Below are positions 1-9,914 of a DNA stretch of 64,000 nt, piece by piece (position 1 is the first letter of the stretch; each line of letters begins with the position of its first letter). Made by a program: the position numbers and the translations under genes. Where the stretch lies: contig NZ_LNYA01000034.1 in assembly GCF_001467615.1 (NCBI RefSeq), forward strand, positions 344,810 through 408,809. The letters run 5' to 3'. Under the pieces are notes generated by a model. The model searched no databases and was not told the DNA's origin. It worked only from the letters and a program-made list of their open reading frames with translations. Origin of the DNA: Legionella erythra. GTDB lineage: Bacteria; Pseudomonadota; Gammaproteobacteria; Legionellales; Legionellaceae.

Positions 1-52
1 AGCGTGGAGAGATAGTGGATTAAGTGCAGAGAGTATTTGATAAACAAATGGT

Positions 53-88
53 TATAACCTTGATAAGCCAGGGCCTATCAAGGTTATA
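53..88 (-). terminator. Inverted repeat after sucD, likely end of the sdh-suc transcript
   Basis: A perfect 13-bp inverted repeat (arms 53-65 and 76-88, 10-base loop) lies just after the sucD stop. On the minus strand it is followed by a loose T-rich stretch rather than a clean U-tract, so termination is plausible but efficiency is unclear. Confidence 0.55.
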
Positions 89-95
89 CAAGGCA

Positions 96-971
96 TTACC
101 AGCCCGTGACTTCGGCAATGGCATCGCCAAGATCAGCTGGCGAATGAACCGTTCGCACACCAGCCGCTTCAAGGGCGGCAAATTTTTCTGCCGCGGTTCC
201 TTTGCCGCCGGAAATGATCGCACCGGCATGTCCCATGCGTTTCCCCGCAGGGGCTGTCACACCCGCAATGTAGGAAACAACGGGTTTGGAGACATGCGAT
301 TTAATGAACTCAGCCGCTTCTTCTTCTGCAGAGCCGCCGATTTCACCGACCATGATGATCGCTTCCGTTTGTGGGTCTTGCTCAAATAACGTCAGTGCAT
401 CAATAAAATTGGTTCCCGGAATCGGATCACCGCCAATACCGATACAGGTGCTTTGACCAAACCCTTTATCGGTTGTTTGCTTGACTGCTTCGTACGTCAA
501 GGTACCGGATCGAGACACAATACCGACTTTGCCAGGCAGATGAATGGAGCCGGGCATAATACCGATTTTGCATTCGCCAGGCGTAATAATACCGGGGCAA
601 TTAGGACCAATCAGGCGGGCATTGGTATTGTTTTCGAGATACACCTTGACCTCCAGCATATCCAGAACGGGTACGCCCTCGGTGATGCAGACAATCAATT
701 GAATGCCGGCCTCAGCTGCCTCAAGAATGGAATCTTTGCAAAACGCAGCGGGAACATAGATTACGCTGGCATCAGCACCCGTTTCCTCTACTGCTTCGCG
801 AACGGTATTGAAAACCGGCAAATTCAGGTGCGTCTGACCGCCCTTGCCCGGCGTCACGCCGCCTACCATACGCGTACCATAAGCAATTGCCTGCTCTGAA
901 TGGTAGGTGCCCTGTTTACCAGTAAAGCCCTGGCAAATGACTTTGGTGTGTTTATTAACTAATACGCTCAT
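96..971 (-). CDS. sucD: Succinyl-CoA synthetase (ligase), alpha subunit
   Basis: Alpha subunit of the TCA enzyme that converts succinyl-CoA to succinate with nucleotide phosphorylation; works as a complex with SucC in the cytoplasm. The protein is 291 aa, the usual family size. It shows the N-terminal CoA-binding Rossmann region (GFTGKQGT near residue 17) and the phospho-histidine motif GHAGAI with the His near residue 248. The ATG at 971 was chosen over an upstream in-frame TTG at 983 because GAGG stands at Shine-Dalgarno distance and the protein then matches known SucD starts. Last gene of the sdh-suc cluster, 50 bases after sucC. Confidence 0.97.
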   Translation of the reverse strand: MSVLVNKHTKVICQGFTGKQGTYHSEQAIAYGTRMVGGVTPGKGGQTHLNLPVFNTVREAVEETGADASVIYVPAAFCKDSILEAAEAGIQLIVCITEGVPVLDMLEVKVYLENNTNARLIGPNCPGIITPGECKIGIMPGSIHLPGKVGIVSRSGTLTYEAVKQTTDKGFGQSTCIGIGGDPIPGTNFIDALTLFEQDPQTEAIIMVGEIGGSAEEEAAEFIKSHVSKPVVSYIAGVTAPAGKRMGHAGAIISGGKGTAAEKFAALEAAGVRTVHSPADLGDAIAEVTGW

Positions 972-993
972 TGCTAACCTCAAATTTAATTTG

Positions 994-1009
994 GAGCGCC
1001 GAAGCGCTC
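994..1009 (-). other. UUCG-tetraloop hairpin in the sucC-sucD gap
   Basis: A perfect 6-bp stem (arms 994-999 and 1004-1009) that reads on the minus-strand transcript as C(UUCG)G, an exceptionally stable tetraloop. It sits between the sucC stop and the sucD ribosome site. No U-tract follows, so it looks like an mRNA processing or stability element rather than a terminator; that role is inferred. Confidence 0.5.
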
Positions 1010-1021
1010 TTTTGCTGGTGA

Positions 1022-2182
1022 TTACGCGACTGCCGCAACTATTTTCTTTGCCGCATCAGTCAAACTGTTGGCCGCAATGACGTTTAAACCACTCTTGTTC
1101 AGAATGTCAGCACCCAACTCGGCGTTATTGCCTTCCAAACGGACAACCACGGGTATTTTTACACCCACTTCTTTTACCGCCGCCAGAATGCCTTCGGCAA
1201 TTAAATCGCAACGCACAATACCGCCAAAGATATTGACCAGAATACCTTTGACGTTTTCATCAGACAGAATGATTTTAAACGCTTCACTGACACGTTCTTT
1301 AGTCGCGCCGCCGCCAACATCAAGGAAATTGGCTGGTTCGCCGCCATGCAGCTTAATCACATCCATGGTGGCCATAGCCAGACCGGCACCATTCACCATA
1401 CAGCCGATTGAGCCTTCAAGCGGAATATAATTAAGTTCCCAATCGGTCGCGCGGTTTTCACGCTCGTCTTCCTGGGACTTGTCACGCATGTTTTTCAATT
1501 CAGGCTGGCGGTAGAGGGCGTTGCCATCAATGTTGATTTTACCATCCAGGCAAAGAATCTGTCCGCCTTTAGTCACAACCAGCGGGTTGATTTCAAGAAG
1601 GCTTAAGTCACACTCGACAAACATCTTGCCCAACCCCATCATTAACTGCGTAAACTGTTTGATTTGCTCGTCATTTAAACCCAATTTAAAGCCAATTTCG
1701 CGGCACTGAAAGGGCATAATACCAACCAGGGGATCCATGATGACTTTAAAAATTTTCTCCGGTGTTTCATGGGCGACTTTCTCGATTTCCACCCCGCCTT
1801 CGGTGGAAGCCATAAACACCACGCGACGGCTGGAGCGGTCCACTACCGCCCCCAGATACAATTCGCGGCCAATGTCGCAGGTCTCTTCCACCAAGACCGC
1901 ATTGACGGGCTGACCTTTGGCATCCGTTTGGTAAGTGACCAAGCGGGTACCTAACAATGATTGAGCCACAGCGGCCACTTCATCTTTGCTTGAAACCAGT
2001 TTCACACCGCCTGCTTTACCGCGTCCGCCGGCATGCACCTGAGCCTTGACCACCCATTTGGGTGTCGATAACTGCTCAGCCGCTTTCACTGCTTCGTCAA
2101 CACTGTAAGCGACCTGACCGTTTGGAACAGGTAAACCATAGCGGGCAAACAGCTGCTTGGCTTGGTATTCATGTAAATTCAT
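1022..2182 (-). CDS. sucC: Succinyl-CoA synthetase (ligase), beta subunit
   Basis: Nucleotide-binding beta subunit partnering SucD. 386 aa, close to the E. coli length of 388. The N-terminal [12 protein letters not shown] motif, an ATP-grasp fold ([15 protein letters not shown] near residue 46) and a C-terminal ligase domain with [11 protein letters not shown] are visible. The start at 2182 gives the family-typical N-terminus and has AAAGG upstream; an in-frame codon at 2215 would add 11 residues. It lies 62 bases after sucB, and that gap holds a terminator-like hairpin. Confidence 0.97.
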   Translation of the reverse strand: MNLHEYQAKQLFARYGLPVPNGQVAYSVDEAVKAAEQLSTPKWVVKAQVHAGGRGKAGGVKLVSSKDEVAAVAQSLLGTRLVTYQTDAKGQPVNAVLVEETCDIGRELYLGAVVDRSSRRVVFMASTEGGVEIEKVAHETPEKIFKVIMDPLVGIMPFQCREIGFKLGLNDEQIKQFTQLMMGLGKMFVECDLSLLEINPLVVTKGGQILCLDGKINIDGNALYRQPELKNMRDKSQEDERENRATDWELNYIPLEGSIGCMVNGAGLAMATMDVIKLHGGEPANFLDVGGGATKERVSEAFKIILSDENVKGILVNIFGGIVRCDLIAEGILAAVKEVGVKIPVVVRLEGNNAELGADILNKSGLNVIAANSLTDAAKKIVAAVA

Positions 2183-2195
2183 CGTTAGTACCTTT

Positions 2196-2222
2196 AAAAA
2201 AGCAACACCCGGCAAGCCGGGT
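2196..2222 (-). terminator. Terminator-like hairpin between sucB and sucC
   Basis: On the minus strand a 6-bp GC-rich stem (arms 2217-2222 and 2207-2212, 4-base CUUG loop) is followed after five bases by six Ts (2196-2201). This resembles a weak intrinsic terminator inside the operon and could lower sucCD expression relative to sucAB. The T-tract is offset from the stem, so strength is uncertain. Confidence 0.5.
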
Positions 2223-2244
2223 TATGCGGTTAAAATGTCAATCG

Positions 2245-3471
2245 TTACACATTGAGCAGTAAACGGGTCGGATCTTCAAGCAACTCCTTCACGCTCACTA
2301 AAAACTGCACGGACTCCCGGCCGTCAATCAGGCGATGGTCATACGACAGCGCCACATACATCATCGGACGAATGACAATCTGCCCTTTTTCGACCACCGG
2401 GCGGTCTTCAATTTTATGCATGCCGAGAATGCCGGTTTGCGGTGGGTTAATGATGGGCGTGGCCAGCAAGGAGCCAAATACACCACCATTGGTAATGGTG
2501 AATGTACCGCCCTGCATCTCTTCCAAAGAGAGTTTACCTAAACGGGCACGGTTGGCGGAATCAGCGATGACTTTTTCAATGTCAGCCAGACTGAGTTGAT
2601 CCGCATCACGAACAACAGGCACCACAAGGCCTTTATCCGTGGACACGGCGATGCCGATGTCATAATAACCATGATAAACGATATCCTGGCCATCAATCGA
2701 GGCATTAACCGCCGGGAAGCGTTTCAACGATTCCACAACGGCCTTGGTAAAGAGGGACATGAAGCCCAATTTTACGCCATGCTTTTTCTCAAAAATATCT
2801 TTGTATTGCGCACGCAAATCCATAACCGCCTTGAGATTGACTTCGTTAAACGTAGTCAGCATGGCTGCATTGTGCTGGGCCTGGACTAAACGCTCGGCAA
2901 TTTTGGCACGCAGCCTGGTCATTGGCACACGGCGCTCTTCGCGGGCACCCATCGGCGGCAGGGACGCGGCTTCACTTCGGGCAGGCGCCGCCGTTGAACT
3001 GGCTGATTTTTCGCGGTTGGATTCAATGAATGCCACGACATCTTCTTTGGTCAGACGGCCGTCTTTACCGGAGCCTGAAAGCTGTTCTGGCTGCAGGTTG
3101 TTTTCGGCCAGCATGCGGCGCACAGCCGGACCTGTAGCCTTCGCTCCCTGATTTTGAGCAGGAGCAGGCGTGCTGACTTCAGCCTGTTTCGGTTCAGCTG
3201 CTGTGGCGGTAGGTGCTGCTGCCGCCGCGGCGCTGCCAGCCTCAATACGAGCCAGTAATTGCGCTGAGGTGACAGTATCGCCCTCTTTAAACAGGATTTC
3301 CGTTAATACGCCATCAGCGGGCGCCGGGACTTCCAAAACCACTTTGTCGGTTTCAAGATCAACCAGATTCTCATCACGAGCTACTCTTTCACCCACTTTT
3401 TTATGCCAGGCGGCAATGGTGGCATCCGCCACGGATTCGGGAAGGGCGGGTACTTTAACTTCAATAGACAT
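2245..3471 (-). CDS. sucB: 2-oxoglutarate dehydrogenase E2, dihydrolipoyl succinyltransferase
   Basis: Core subunit of the 2-oxoglutarate dehydrogenase complex; transfers succinyl from lipoamide to CoA. 408 aa. Domains: N-terminal lipoyl domain (1-75) with lipoyl lysine K43 in ETDK; Ala/Pro-rich linker (about 80-108); peripheral-subunit-binding domain (about 112-150); catalytic acyltransferase domain with the SYDHRLIDG motif, catalytic H379 and D383. Follows sucA by 37 bases. The E3 subunit (lpd) is not in this window. Confidence 0.97.
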   Translation of the reverse strand: MSIEVKVPALPESVADATIAAWHKKVGERVARDENLVDLETDKVVLEVPAPADGVLTEILFKEGDTVTSAQLLARIEAGSAAAAAAPTATAAEPKQAEVSTPAPAQNQGAKATGPAVRRMLAENNLQPEQLSGSGKDGRLTKEDVVAFIESNREKSASSTAAPARSEAASLPPMGAREERRVPMTRLRAKIAERLVQAQHNAAMLTTFNEVNLKAVMDLRAQYKDIFEKKHGVKLGFMSLFTKAVVESLKRFPAVNASIDGQDIVYHGYYDIGIAVSTDKGLVVPVVRDADQLSLADIEKVIADSANRARLGKLSLEEMQGGTFTITNGGVFGSLLATPIINPPQTGILGMHKIEDRPVVEKGQIVIRPMMYVALSYDHRLIDGRESVQFLVSVKELLEDPTRLLLNV

Positions 3472-3508
3472 GGTTAGTCCTTCTTTGGTTATTTATTGTC
3501 ATTCATTA

Positions 3509-6307
3509 TCAAGCCAGGGCCTGGTTAACCAGCTCCTGTTGTTCTTTCGCATGGAGCAGAGGGCTTCCCACGGCTGGAGCCGCGGCAAATCCTCTACCCG
3601 CATAACTTAAACGTTGTTCCGGACTTAAACAGTCAATCATGTTGTGTTGCGATGAGAACCAAACCCCTTGATTCTGAGGTTCTTCCTGACACCAAACGAC
3701 CTGTTTCGCCTTGGGAAATTTCGCCAATTCCTGCTCCAGTTCTTTTTTAGGGAATGGATACAATTGTTCAATGCGGATAATGGCAATGTGATTCAACTGC
3801 TCGTCACGGCGTTTTTGCAAAAGATCATAGTAAACTTTCCCAGAGCATAACACGACTTTCGTCACCTTGGCGGCATCCAGCGCATCAATTTCAGGGATCA
3901 CATTATGGAATTTGCCTTTCAGCAGATCATCAACCGGCGAGACAGCCAGCTTGTGACGCAATAAACTCTTTGGCGTCATCACAATCAGCGGTTTACGGAA
4001 ATTACGGATCATTTGCCGACGCAGGAGATGGAAAATCTGGGCTGGCGTCGTCGGCGTGCAAACCTGCATATTCTGTTGGGCGCAAAGCTGCATGTAACGC
4101 TCAAGGCGTGCGGAAGAATGCTCAGGACCCTGCCCTTCATAGCCATGCGGTAAAAGCATGACCAGACCGCAGAGCCGGCCCCATTTTTGCTCGCCGGAAC
4201 TGATGAATTGATCAATAACCACCTGGGCGCCATTGGCAAAATCGCCGAACTGGGCTTCCCATAAAACCAGTGAATTGGGTTCGGAGGAGGCATAACCGTA
4301 TTCAAAAGCAAGGACCGCCTCTTCAGACAGCACCGAATCGATGACTACAAAGGGCTTGCTTGTAGCGGCTTTTTCCAGAGGCACAAAGGTATTGCCGGTT
4401 TGAATATCATGCAACACCGCGTGACGGTGAGCAAAGGTACCGCGGCCGCAATCCTGCCCGGATAGACGGACACCATAGCCTTCTTGCAACAGGCTCGCAT
4501 AAGCCATCGTTTCAGCAAACCCCCAGTTCATGGGCAGCTCACCCGTCGCCATTTTTTCGCGTTCGGCAAGCAGCCGTTTAACCACGGGGTGCAATTCAAA
4601 ACCGTCAGGTAAAGTATGCAGTGTTTTTGACAGGGTCTTTAACATAGCCGCGCTAATGGTTGTATCCGCTTTATCTGTCCACTTGGCATTAAAATAGGGC
4701 GTCCAATCGATGGACATTTTGCCATCATAATTACCCTGAACGGTATCGACCACAGCCTGTCCCTTGTCCAGGCGGTTACGGTAATCTTCCGCTAATTGAT
4801 CAACTTCAGCCGCGGTCGTTAAACCTTCCTGAATCAATTCTTCGGCATACATTTCCCGCAATGGGCGCATGCTTTTAATTTTTTTATACATGGTGGGCTG
4901 AGTCACTGACGGCTCATCGGCCTCGTTGTGTCCGTGACGGCGATAGCAAACCAAATCAATCACGACATCGCGCTTGAATTTCATGCGGAAATCCACCGCA
5001 ATCTGTGTGGCGAAAACAACGGCTTCCGGATCATCCCCGTTCACATGAATGACAGGCGCCTGCACCATTTTCGCCACATCAGTACAATAAAGGGTTGAAC
5101 GGGCATCGAGCGGGTTGCTGGTGGTAAATCCAATCTGGTTATTGATGACGATGTGGACGCTACCACCGGTGGAATAGCCGCGCGCCTGGGAGAAATTGAA
5201 GGTTTCCATGACCACGCCCTGTCCAGCAAAGGCGGCATCACCATGAACCACGACTGGCACAACCTTGTCTTTTTTCTCAAGATCATGACGGCGCCCCAAA
5301 CGGGAACGTACAGAGCCTTCTACCACGGGCCCGATGATTTCAAGATGCGAGGGATTAAAGGCTAAGGCCAGATGAACAATGGCACCCGCTTCAGTGCGGA
5401 TGTCGGATGAGAAGCCCATGTGATACTTTACGTCACCGGAGCGTTCGGCTGAACCCAGTTTGCCTTCAAACTCCTGAAATAACTGATCCGGCTCTTTCCC
5501 AAGCACATTCACCAGCACGTTCAGACGGCCGCGGTGAGCCATGCCGATTACAATTTCCTGCACCCCTTCTGCGCCGCCTCTACGGATAATTTCCTTCATC
5601 ATCGGAATAAACGCATCCCCGCCTTCGAGTGAGAACCGTTTCTGCCCAACATAACGGGTGCCCAAATACCGCTCCAGCCCATCGGCGGCAATCAAATCAC
5701 GCAAGATCTGACGTTTTTTTTCAGCGTCAAAATTGGGGCGGCCGCGAACGGTTTCCAACTTTTGCTGCAGCCATTCGGTTTCCTCAATATTGGAAATATG
5801 CATGTATTCAATTCCAATGCTGCCGCAATAAGTTGCACGCAGAGCCTGATAAATTTCAGCCAGGGGCATTTCAGAGCCGTTAAAATTTTTACCGGCATAA
5901 AACGAGCGGTTTAAATCAGCGTCGGATAACTTGTGATAACTGAGTTCGAGACTAGGTACCTGAACGCGTTCCGCCATTTCGAGTGGATCAAGCTTGGCCG
6001 CATGGTGGCCATGAGCACGATAGGCATTGATTAAATGAGCAACCTGAAATTGCTTGCTCGCCTCCGCATTTTCAGCCGGAGCACGTTTACGGTTGGCATT
6101 CACCAGAAAATAATCGCGGATATCGCGATGAGGAATATCCTGAGCGACATGATTAATCTGGGGCAAGGCACTGAAAACCGCGCGCCAATCGTCCGGCACG
6201 GAATCGGGATCATTCAGAAAATCTTCGTACAGACTATCTACATAGGCCATACTTCCACCCGAAAGATAGGATGAAGCTAATTGATTCTGAAAGTCATTAC
6301 TGCTCAT
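3509..6307 (-). CDS. sucA: 2-oxoglutarate dehydrogenase E1
   Basis: Thiamine-diphosphate-dependent decarboxylase that starts the 2-oxoglutarate dehydrogenase reaction. At 932 aa it is almost the E. coli length (933). Visible landmarks are the N-terminal E1 segment (AYVDSLYEDFLNDPDSV), the ThDP/Mg region HGDAAFAGQG...NNQIGFTTS, and the C-terminal transketolase-like part ending in the typical AKEQQELVNQAL. Lies 56 bases after sdhB and ahead of sucB, consistent with one transcript. Confidence 0.97.
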   Translation of the reverse strand: MSSNDFQNQLASSYLSGGSMAYVDSLYEDFLNDPDSVPDDWRAVFSALPQINHVAQDIPHRDIRDYFLVNANRKRAPAENAEASKQFQVAHLINAYRAHGHHAAKLDPLEMAERVQVPSLELSYHKLSDADLNRSFYAGKNFNGSEMPLAEIYQALRATYCGSIGIEYMHISNIEETEWLQQKLETVRGRPNFDAEKKRQILRDLIAADGLERYLGTRYVGQKRFSLEGGDAFIPMMKEIIRRGGAEGVQEIVIGMAHRGRLNVLVNVLGKEPDQLFQEFEGKLGSAERSGDVKYHMGFSSDIRTEAGAIVHLALAFNPSHLEIIGPVVEGSVRSRLGRRHDLEKKDKVVPVVVHGDAAFAGQGVVMETFNFSQARGYSTGGSVHIVINNQIGFTTSNPLDARSTLYCTDVAKMVQAPVIHVNGDDPEAVVFATQIAVDFRMKFKRDVVIDLVCYRRHGHNEADEPSVTQPTMYKKIKSMRPLREMYAEELIQEGLTTAAEVDQLAEDYRNRLDKGQAVVDTVQGNYDGKMSIDWTPYFNAKWTDKADTTISAAMLKTLSKTLHTLPDGFELHPVVKRLLAEREKMATGELPMNWGFAETMAYASLLQEGYGVRLSGQDCGRGTFAHRHAVLHDIQTGNTFVPLEKAATSKPFVVIDSVLSEEAVLAFEYGYASSEPNSLVLWEAQFGDFANGAQVVIDQFISSGEQKWGRLCGLVMLLPHGYEGQGPEHSSARLERYMQLCAQQNMQVCTPTTPAQIFHLLRRQMIRNFRKPLIVMTPKSLLRHKLAVSPVDDLLKGKFHNVIPEIDALDAAKVTKVVLCSGKVYYDLLQKRRDEQLNHIAIIRIEQLYPFPKKELEQELAKFPKAKQVVWCQEEPQNQGVWFSSQHNMIDCLSPEQRLSYAGRGFAAAPAVGSPLLHAKEQQELVNQALA

Positions 6308-6363
6308 TGTTTTGGTTCTCCAAAGGGGCGCGTCCTATGGGTTGAGACGCTGGATAATCGTCA

Positions 6364-7086
6364 TCAAGTTTCTTGATTCAACATCTGTTTACGAATATCG
6401 GCAATCGCTTGCGTTGGATTGAGTCCCTTCGGGCAAACATTCGCGCAATTCATAATGGAACGGCAACGAAATACACTGAATGGATCCTGCAATTTATCCA
6501 AACGATGCCGTTTTGCTGTATCACGGCTGTCCGCTAAAAAGCGTCTGGCCTGAAGCAGCCCGGCAGGGCCGACAAATTTTTCCGGGTTCCACCAGAACGA
6601 GGGGCAGGAGCTGGTACAGCAGGCGCAAAGAATGCACTCATACAATCCATCCAACTGAGCGCGCTCTTCGGGGGATTGCAGGCGCTCATGCGCGGGAGCA
6701 ACCTCATTATTTTGCAGATAGGGCTCAATGCGCTCATATTGTTGATAAAACTGGGTCATGTCCACCACCAGGTCGCGTACGACTGGAAATCCCGGCAGGG
6801 GACGAATCACGATGCGATCCGTGTTGAGTTGAGAAAGCGACGTGATGCAGGCGAGGCCGTTGGTGCCATTGATGTTCATACCATCTGATCCGCATACGCC
6901 CTCACGGCAGGAGCGGCGATAGGCAATGGTTGGATCCTGCTCGGCTTTAAGGCGCTCAAGCAGGGTCAACAGCATGGAATCGCTCTTGGCTGGCACGGCG
7001 ATTTCATAGTCCTTCATGTAAGGAGATTCATCGAGCTCAGGATTATAACGGTAAATAGACAGGCTCAACATTCGATTATCAGCCAT
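6364..7086 (-). CDS. sdhB: Succinate dehydrogenase iron-sulfur subunit
   Basis: Carries electrons from SdhA flavin to quinone through three Fe-S clusters. 240 aa. Cysteine motifs are complete: SCREGVCGSDG with a downstream Cys for [2Fe-2S], CILCACCTSSCP for [4Fe-4S], and CRSIMNCANVCPKGLNP for [3Fe-4S]. It starts 13 bases after the sdhA stop; tight spacing supports cotranscription. Confidence 0.97.
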   Translation of the reverse strand: MADNRMLSLSIYRYNPELDESPYMKDYEIAVPAKSDSMLLTLLERLKAEQDPTIAYRRSCREGVCGSDGMNINGTNGLACITSLSQLNTDRIVIRPLPGFPVVRDLVVDMTQFYQQYERIEPYLQNNEVAPAHERLQSPEERAQLDGLYECILCACCTSSCPSFWWNPEKFVGPAGLLQARRFLADSRDTAKRHRLDKLQDPFSVFRCRSIMNCANVCPKGLNPTQAIADIRKQMLNQET

Positions 7087-7099
7087 GGCTTATCCTCTT

Positions 7100-8869
7100 T
7101 TAATAAACGCGTTCTTTCGGCTCAAAAGGCTCGACATAGTTAGGTTTTGCATTGACGGGGCGATAATCAATCGCATCATCATGCGCAAAATAAAGCGTGT
7201 GTTTAATCCAGTTGGCATCATCCCGCTCTGGATAATCTTCCCGGCTGTGAGCGCCGCGGCTTTCTGTCCTGGCTAAAGCCGACTGGGCTGTCGCATAGGC
7301 GGTTGCCATCAAATTATCTAATTCCAGCGCAGTAACCAATTCCGTATTAAATACCTTGGTTTTATCCACCAGTTTGGCATGTTGCAAACGATCGCGCAGG
7401 GCCTGTAGGCGATGGAGGCCCTCCTCCATGACTTTACCAGTACGGAATACGCCAAAATCTTCCTGCATGACCCGTTGCATGTCATCCCGTATGACAGAGG
7501 GCATCTCACCATCCGTTGACTCCTGCCAGCGGTTGAAGCGCGCCATGGCTTCTGCAATGTTTTCCTCTGTGACATAAGCCATGTCCGGCAGTTGATTGGA
7601 TTGCCACAACTCTTCGACATGAAGCCCTGCCGCACGGCCAAACACCACCAGATCAAGCAAGGAATTGCCGCCCAGACGGTTGGCGCCATGCACCGAGACG
7701 CAGGCACATTCACCTACTGCATACAAGCCTTCAACCACCGTGTCGACACCATTTTTATGGGTAATAACCTGGCCGTGCATGTTCGTGGGAATACCACCCA
7801 TGCTGTAATGGCAGGTGGGAACGACCGGAATGGGTTCAACAATGGGATCCACACCTGCGAATTTTAAAGACAACTCGCGAATCCCGGGTAATCGGGACAT
7901 GATTAAATCCGCGCCCAGGTGATCAAGCTTCAGTTTGACGTGATCGACGCCTTTCGGATCAAAACCGCGGCCGGCTCGGATTTCGAGCGCCATGGAGCGA
8001 GCAACGACATCCCGTGATGCCAAATCTTTCACACGGGGGGCATAGCGCTCCATAAAACGCTCGCCATCCTTGTTGATAAGGTAACCGCCTTCACCGCGGC
8101 ACCCTTCCGTGACCAGCGTGCCGGCACCGGCAATGCCCGTCGGATGAAACTGCCACATCTCCATGTCCTGTAGAGGTAACCCGGCACGCAATGCCATGCC
8201 AAAGCCGTCGCCGGTATTGATGTGGGCATTGGTCGTTGACTGATAAATACGCCCGGCTCCCCCGGTCGCCAGGATACAGACGCGGGTTTGATAAAAGACA
8301 ACTTCGCCGGTTTCTATGCATAAGGCCGTGACTCCGGCTATCCGGCCGTGATTGTCTTTTACAAAATCTAAAGCCAGCCATTCGCTGAAAATATGTGTCT
8401 TGGCTTTCAGGTTCTGTTGGTAGAGGGTATGTAACAGGGCATGGCCTGTCCTGTCCGCTGCCGCACAGGTTCGAGCCGCCTGCTCGCCGCCGAAATGCTT
8501 GGACTGACCGCCAAACTGCCGTTGGTAAATTTTGCCGTTGTCCATTCTTGAAAACGGCAGACCCATATGCTCAAGTTCATAGACTGCTTCCGGACCCGTT
8601 TTGCACAGGTATTCGATGCAATCCTGATCACCAATATAATCGGCGCCCTTGACCGTGTCATACATGTGCCAGCGCCAATCGTCTTCATCGGCATTGCCAA
8701 GCGCGGCTGTGATGCCGCCTTGCGCAGAAACCGTATGTGAACGGGTTGGAAATACTTTGGAAAGCAAAGCCACCTGCAATCCTGAATTGGCCAATTGCAG
8801 GGCAGCACGCATACCAGCCCCACCTGCACCAATAATTACCGCATCAAATTTATGTCGTGGAAATGCCAT
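7100..8869 (-). CDS. sdhA: Succinate dehydrogenase flavoprotein subunit
   Basis: Catalytic FAD subunit that oxidises succinate to fumarate on the cytoplasmic face of the inner membrane. 589 aa with start at 8869 ([19 protein letters not shown]), against 588 in E. coli; the open frame extends 41 codons further upstream into sdhD but that part is not SdhA-like. Dinucleotide motif [10 protein letters not shown] at the N-terminus, the flavinylation region [13 protein letters not shown] (His links covalently to FAD), and the active-site HPTG and [12 protein letters not shown] motifs are present. Begins 2 bases after sdhD. Confidence 0.97.
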   Translation of the reverse strand: MAFPRHKFDAVIIGAGGAGMRAALQLANSGLQVALLSKVFPTRSHTVSAQGGITAALGNADEDDWRWHMYDTVKGADYIGDQDCIEYLCKTGPEAVYELEHMGLPFSRMDNGKIYQRQFGGQSKHFGGEQAARTCAAADRTGHALLHTLYQQNLKAKTHIFSEWLALDFVKDNHGRIAGVTALCIETGEVVFYQTRVCILATGGAGRIYQSTTNAHINTGDGFGMALRAGLPLQDMEMWQFHPTGIAGAGTLVTEGCRGEGGYLINKDGERFMERYAPRVKDLASRDVVARSMALEIRAGRGFDPKGVDHVKLKLDHLGADLIMSRLPGIRELSLKFAGVDPIVEPIPVVPTCHYSMGGIPTNMHGQVITHKNGVDTVVEGLYAVGECACVSVHGANRLGGNSLLDLVVFGRAAGLHVEELWQSNQLPDMAYVTEENIAEAMARFNRWQESTDGEMPSVIRDDMQRVMQEDFGVFRTGKVMEEGLHRLQALRDRLQHAKLVDKTKVFNTELVTALELDNLMATAYATAQSALARTESRGAHSREDYPERDDANWIKHTLYFAHDDAIDYRPVNAKPNYVEPFEPKERVY

Positions 8870-8871
8870 GC

Positions 8872-9219
8872 TTATTGTCCCCAAACAATCATCAAACCCC
8901 AAATAAACTGCCCCAGCAACCAGACCACTACAGACATTTGCACGGATACTCTCAGCATGGTGCACTTCATATAATCCGTGGTGACGGTCCAAACACCTAT
9001 CCAGGCATGTAAAGAAATGGCGCCCAAGGCGATAACACTGGCGACTTTAAACCAATTGCAGGCAAACAACGACTGCCACTGATGATAGGCCATTTGTGGA
9101 TGGGCGATTAAAAAGCCCATTAAAAATATTGTATAGAACAGCAGATACACGGCGGTCGCCCGCTGAATCAACCAATCTTTTAAGCCGTTGCCCGTCAGGC
9201 TGGTGACATTTGTTACCAT
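8872..9219 (-). CDS. sdhD: Succinate dehydrogenase membrane anchor
   Basis: Small membrane anchor that with SdhC holds the haem and the quinone site. 115 aa, three hydrophobic helices (about 18-38, 55-77, 90-112). The motif [15 protein letters not shown] in helix 2 contains the conserved haem-ligand His and the Asp-Tyr of the quinone site. Its start overlaps the sdhC stop by 7 bases. Confidence 0.93.
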   Translation of the reverse strand: MVTNVTSLTGNGLKDWLIQRATAVYLLFYTIFLMGFLIAHPQMAYHQWQSLFACNWFKVASVIALGAISLHAWIGVWTVTTDYMKCTMLRVSVQMSVVVWLLGQFIWGLMIVWGQ

Positions 9220-9587
9220 ATCCAGACCCCTAACAAAAGTGAGAAAAGAACAGACAGGATGATCACTGAGACGGCACTGCGGCGGCCTGACTCAAGATGT
9301 TCACCAAACCCAAGATCCATCAGCATATGGCGAATGCCGGCCAGCAAATGGTAAGTCCATGCCGCCAGGAAAGCCCACAGCGTTAATTTACACAGGGGAT
9401 GGGCCAACGTAGCTTGCAGGTTGTTAAATGTGCCGGCGTTGCGCAGCGACAAATCAAGAAAATACATCATGACGGGCAAGAGCAGAAATAACACCATGCC
9501 AGAAATGCGATGCAGTATGGAAGCAATCGCCATGGGCGGAAATTTTAACGTTCGCAGGTCCAGATTCACCGGTCTTTTTTTATTCAC
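9213..9587 (-). CDS. sdhC: Succinate dehydrogenase cytochrome b556 subunit
   Basis: Large cytochrome anchor of complex II. 124 aa with three membrane helices; family signature RPVNLDLRTLKFPPMAIASILHR at the N-terminus (Ser and Arg contribute to the quinone site) and HLLAGIRHMLMD carrying the haem-ligand His. I chose a GTG start at 9587 because GAGGGA lies 4-5 bases upstream; a TTG at 9599 would include that ribosome site in the protein. First gene of the cluster. Confidence 0.93.
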   Translation of the reverse strand: MNKKRPVNLDLRTLKFPPMAIASILHRISGMVLFLLLPVMMYFLDLSLRNAGTFNNLQATLAHPLCKLTLWAFLAAWTYHLLAGIRHMLMDLGFGEHLESGRRSAVSVIILSVLFSLLLGVWIW

Positions 9588-9729
9588 GGCATCCCTCAAC
9601 TAAAATTAGTAATATAGCATAACAAAGCTAACCCTCATGCCTCCTGACAGCAGAAAAGCACGCCATGCTGCTTTAATCAAAACAACAAATTAGGCTGTAA
9701 TTTACACAAAGCAAGCAGAAAACTGGCGA

Positions 9730-9757
9730 AGTATACCACTCTGTATTTTTAGCGCAA
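9730..9757 (-). promoter_or_regulatory. Candidate sigma70 promoter for sdhC
   Basis: Minus-strand -10 TATACT (9730-9735) with a weak -35 TTGCGC (9752-9757), 16-base spacing, giving a leader of about 135 bases before sdhC. The weak -35 would suit an activated promoter, but this is only a pattern match. Confidence 0.35.
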
Positions 9758-9846
9758 AGCGGCTGTGCTAAAAGCATACCACGTGTTCCACGCCATTGCC
9801 CCTATAAACACTATTTTATAAACAAAAAGAATAATTTAAACTCAAC

Positions 9847-9875
9847 TTGAATGGAAACAAACAACCAGCCATACT
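9847..9875 (+). promoter_or_regulatory. Candidate sigma70 promoter for the HDOD gene
   Basis: TTGAAT (9847-9852), 17-base spacer, CATACT (9870-9875), 39 bases before the ATG. Both boxes are near consensus. Confidence 0.4.
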
Positions 9876-9914
9876 ATCATTGATTATATCGGTTAAGCGA
9901 GGGACTGAATAACC

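Larger units (their letters stand above)
9588..9914. other. Intergenic region between divergent sdhC and HDOD gene
   Basis: The only gap above 300 bases. AT-rich, no ORF or RNA gene recognised. It holds candidate promoters for both sides, listed separately, and must contain the control region of the whole sdh-suc cluster. An imperfect 6-bp hairpin (about 9654-9673) lies in the presumed sdh leader. gltA, often next to sdh in related bacteria, is not here. Confidence 0.6.
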
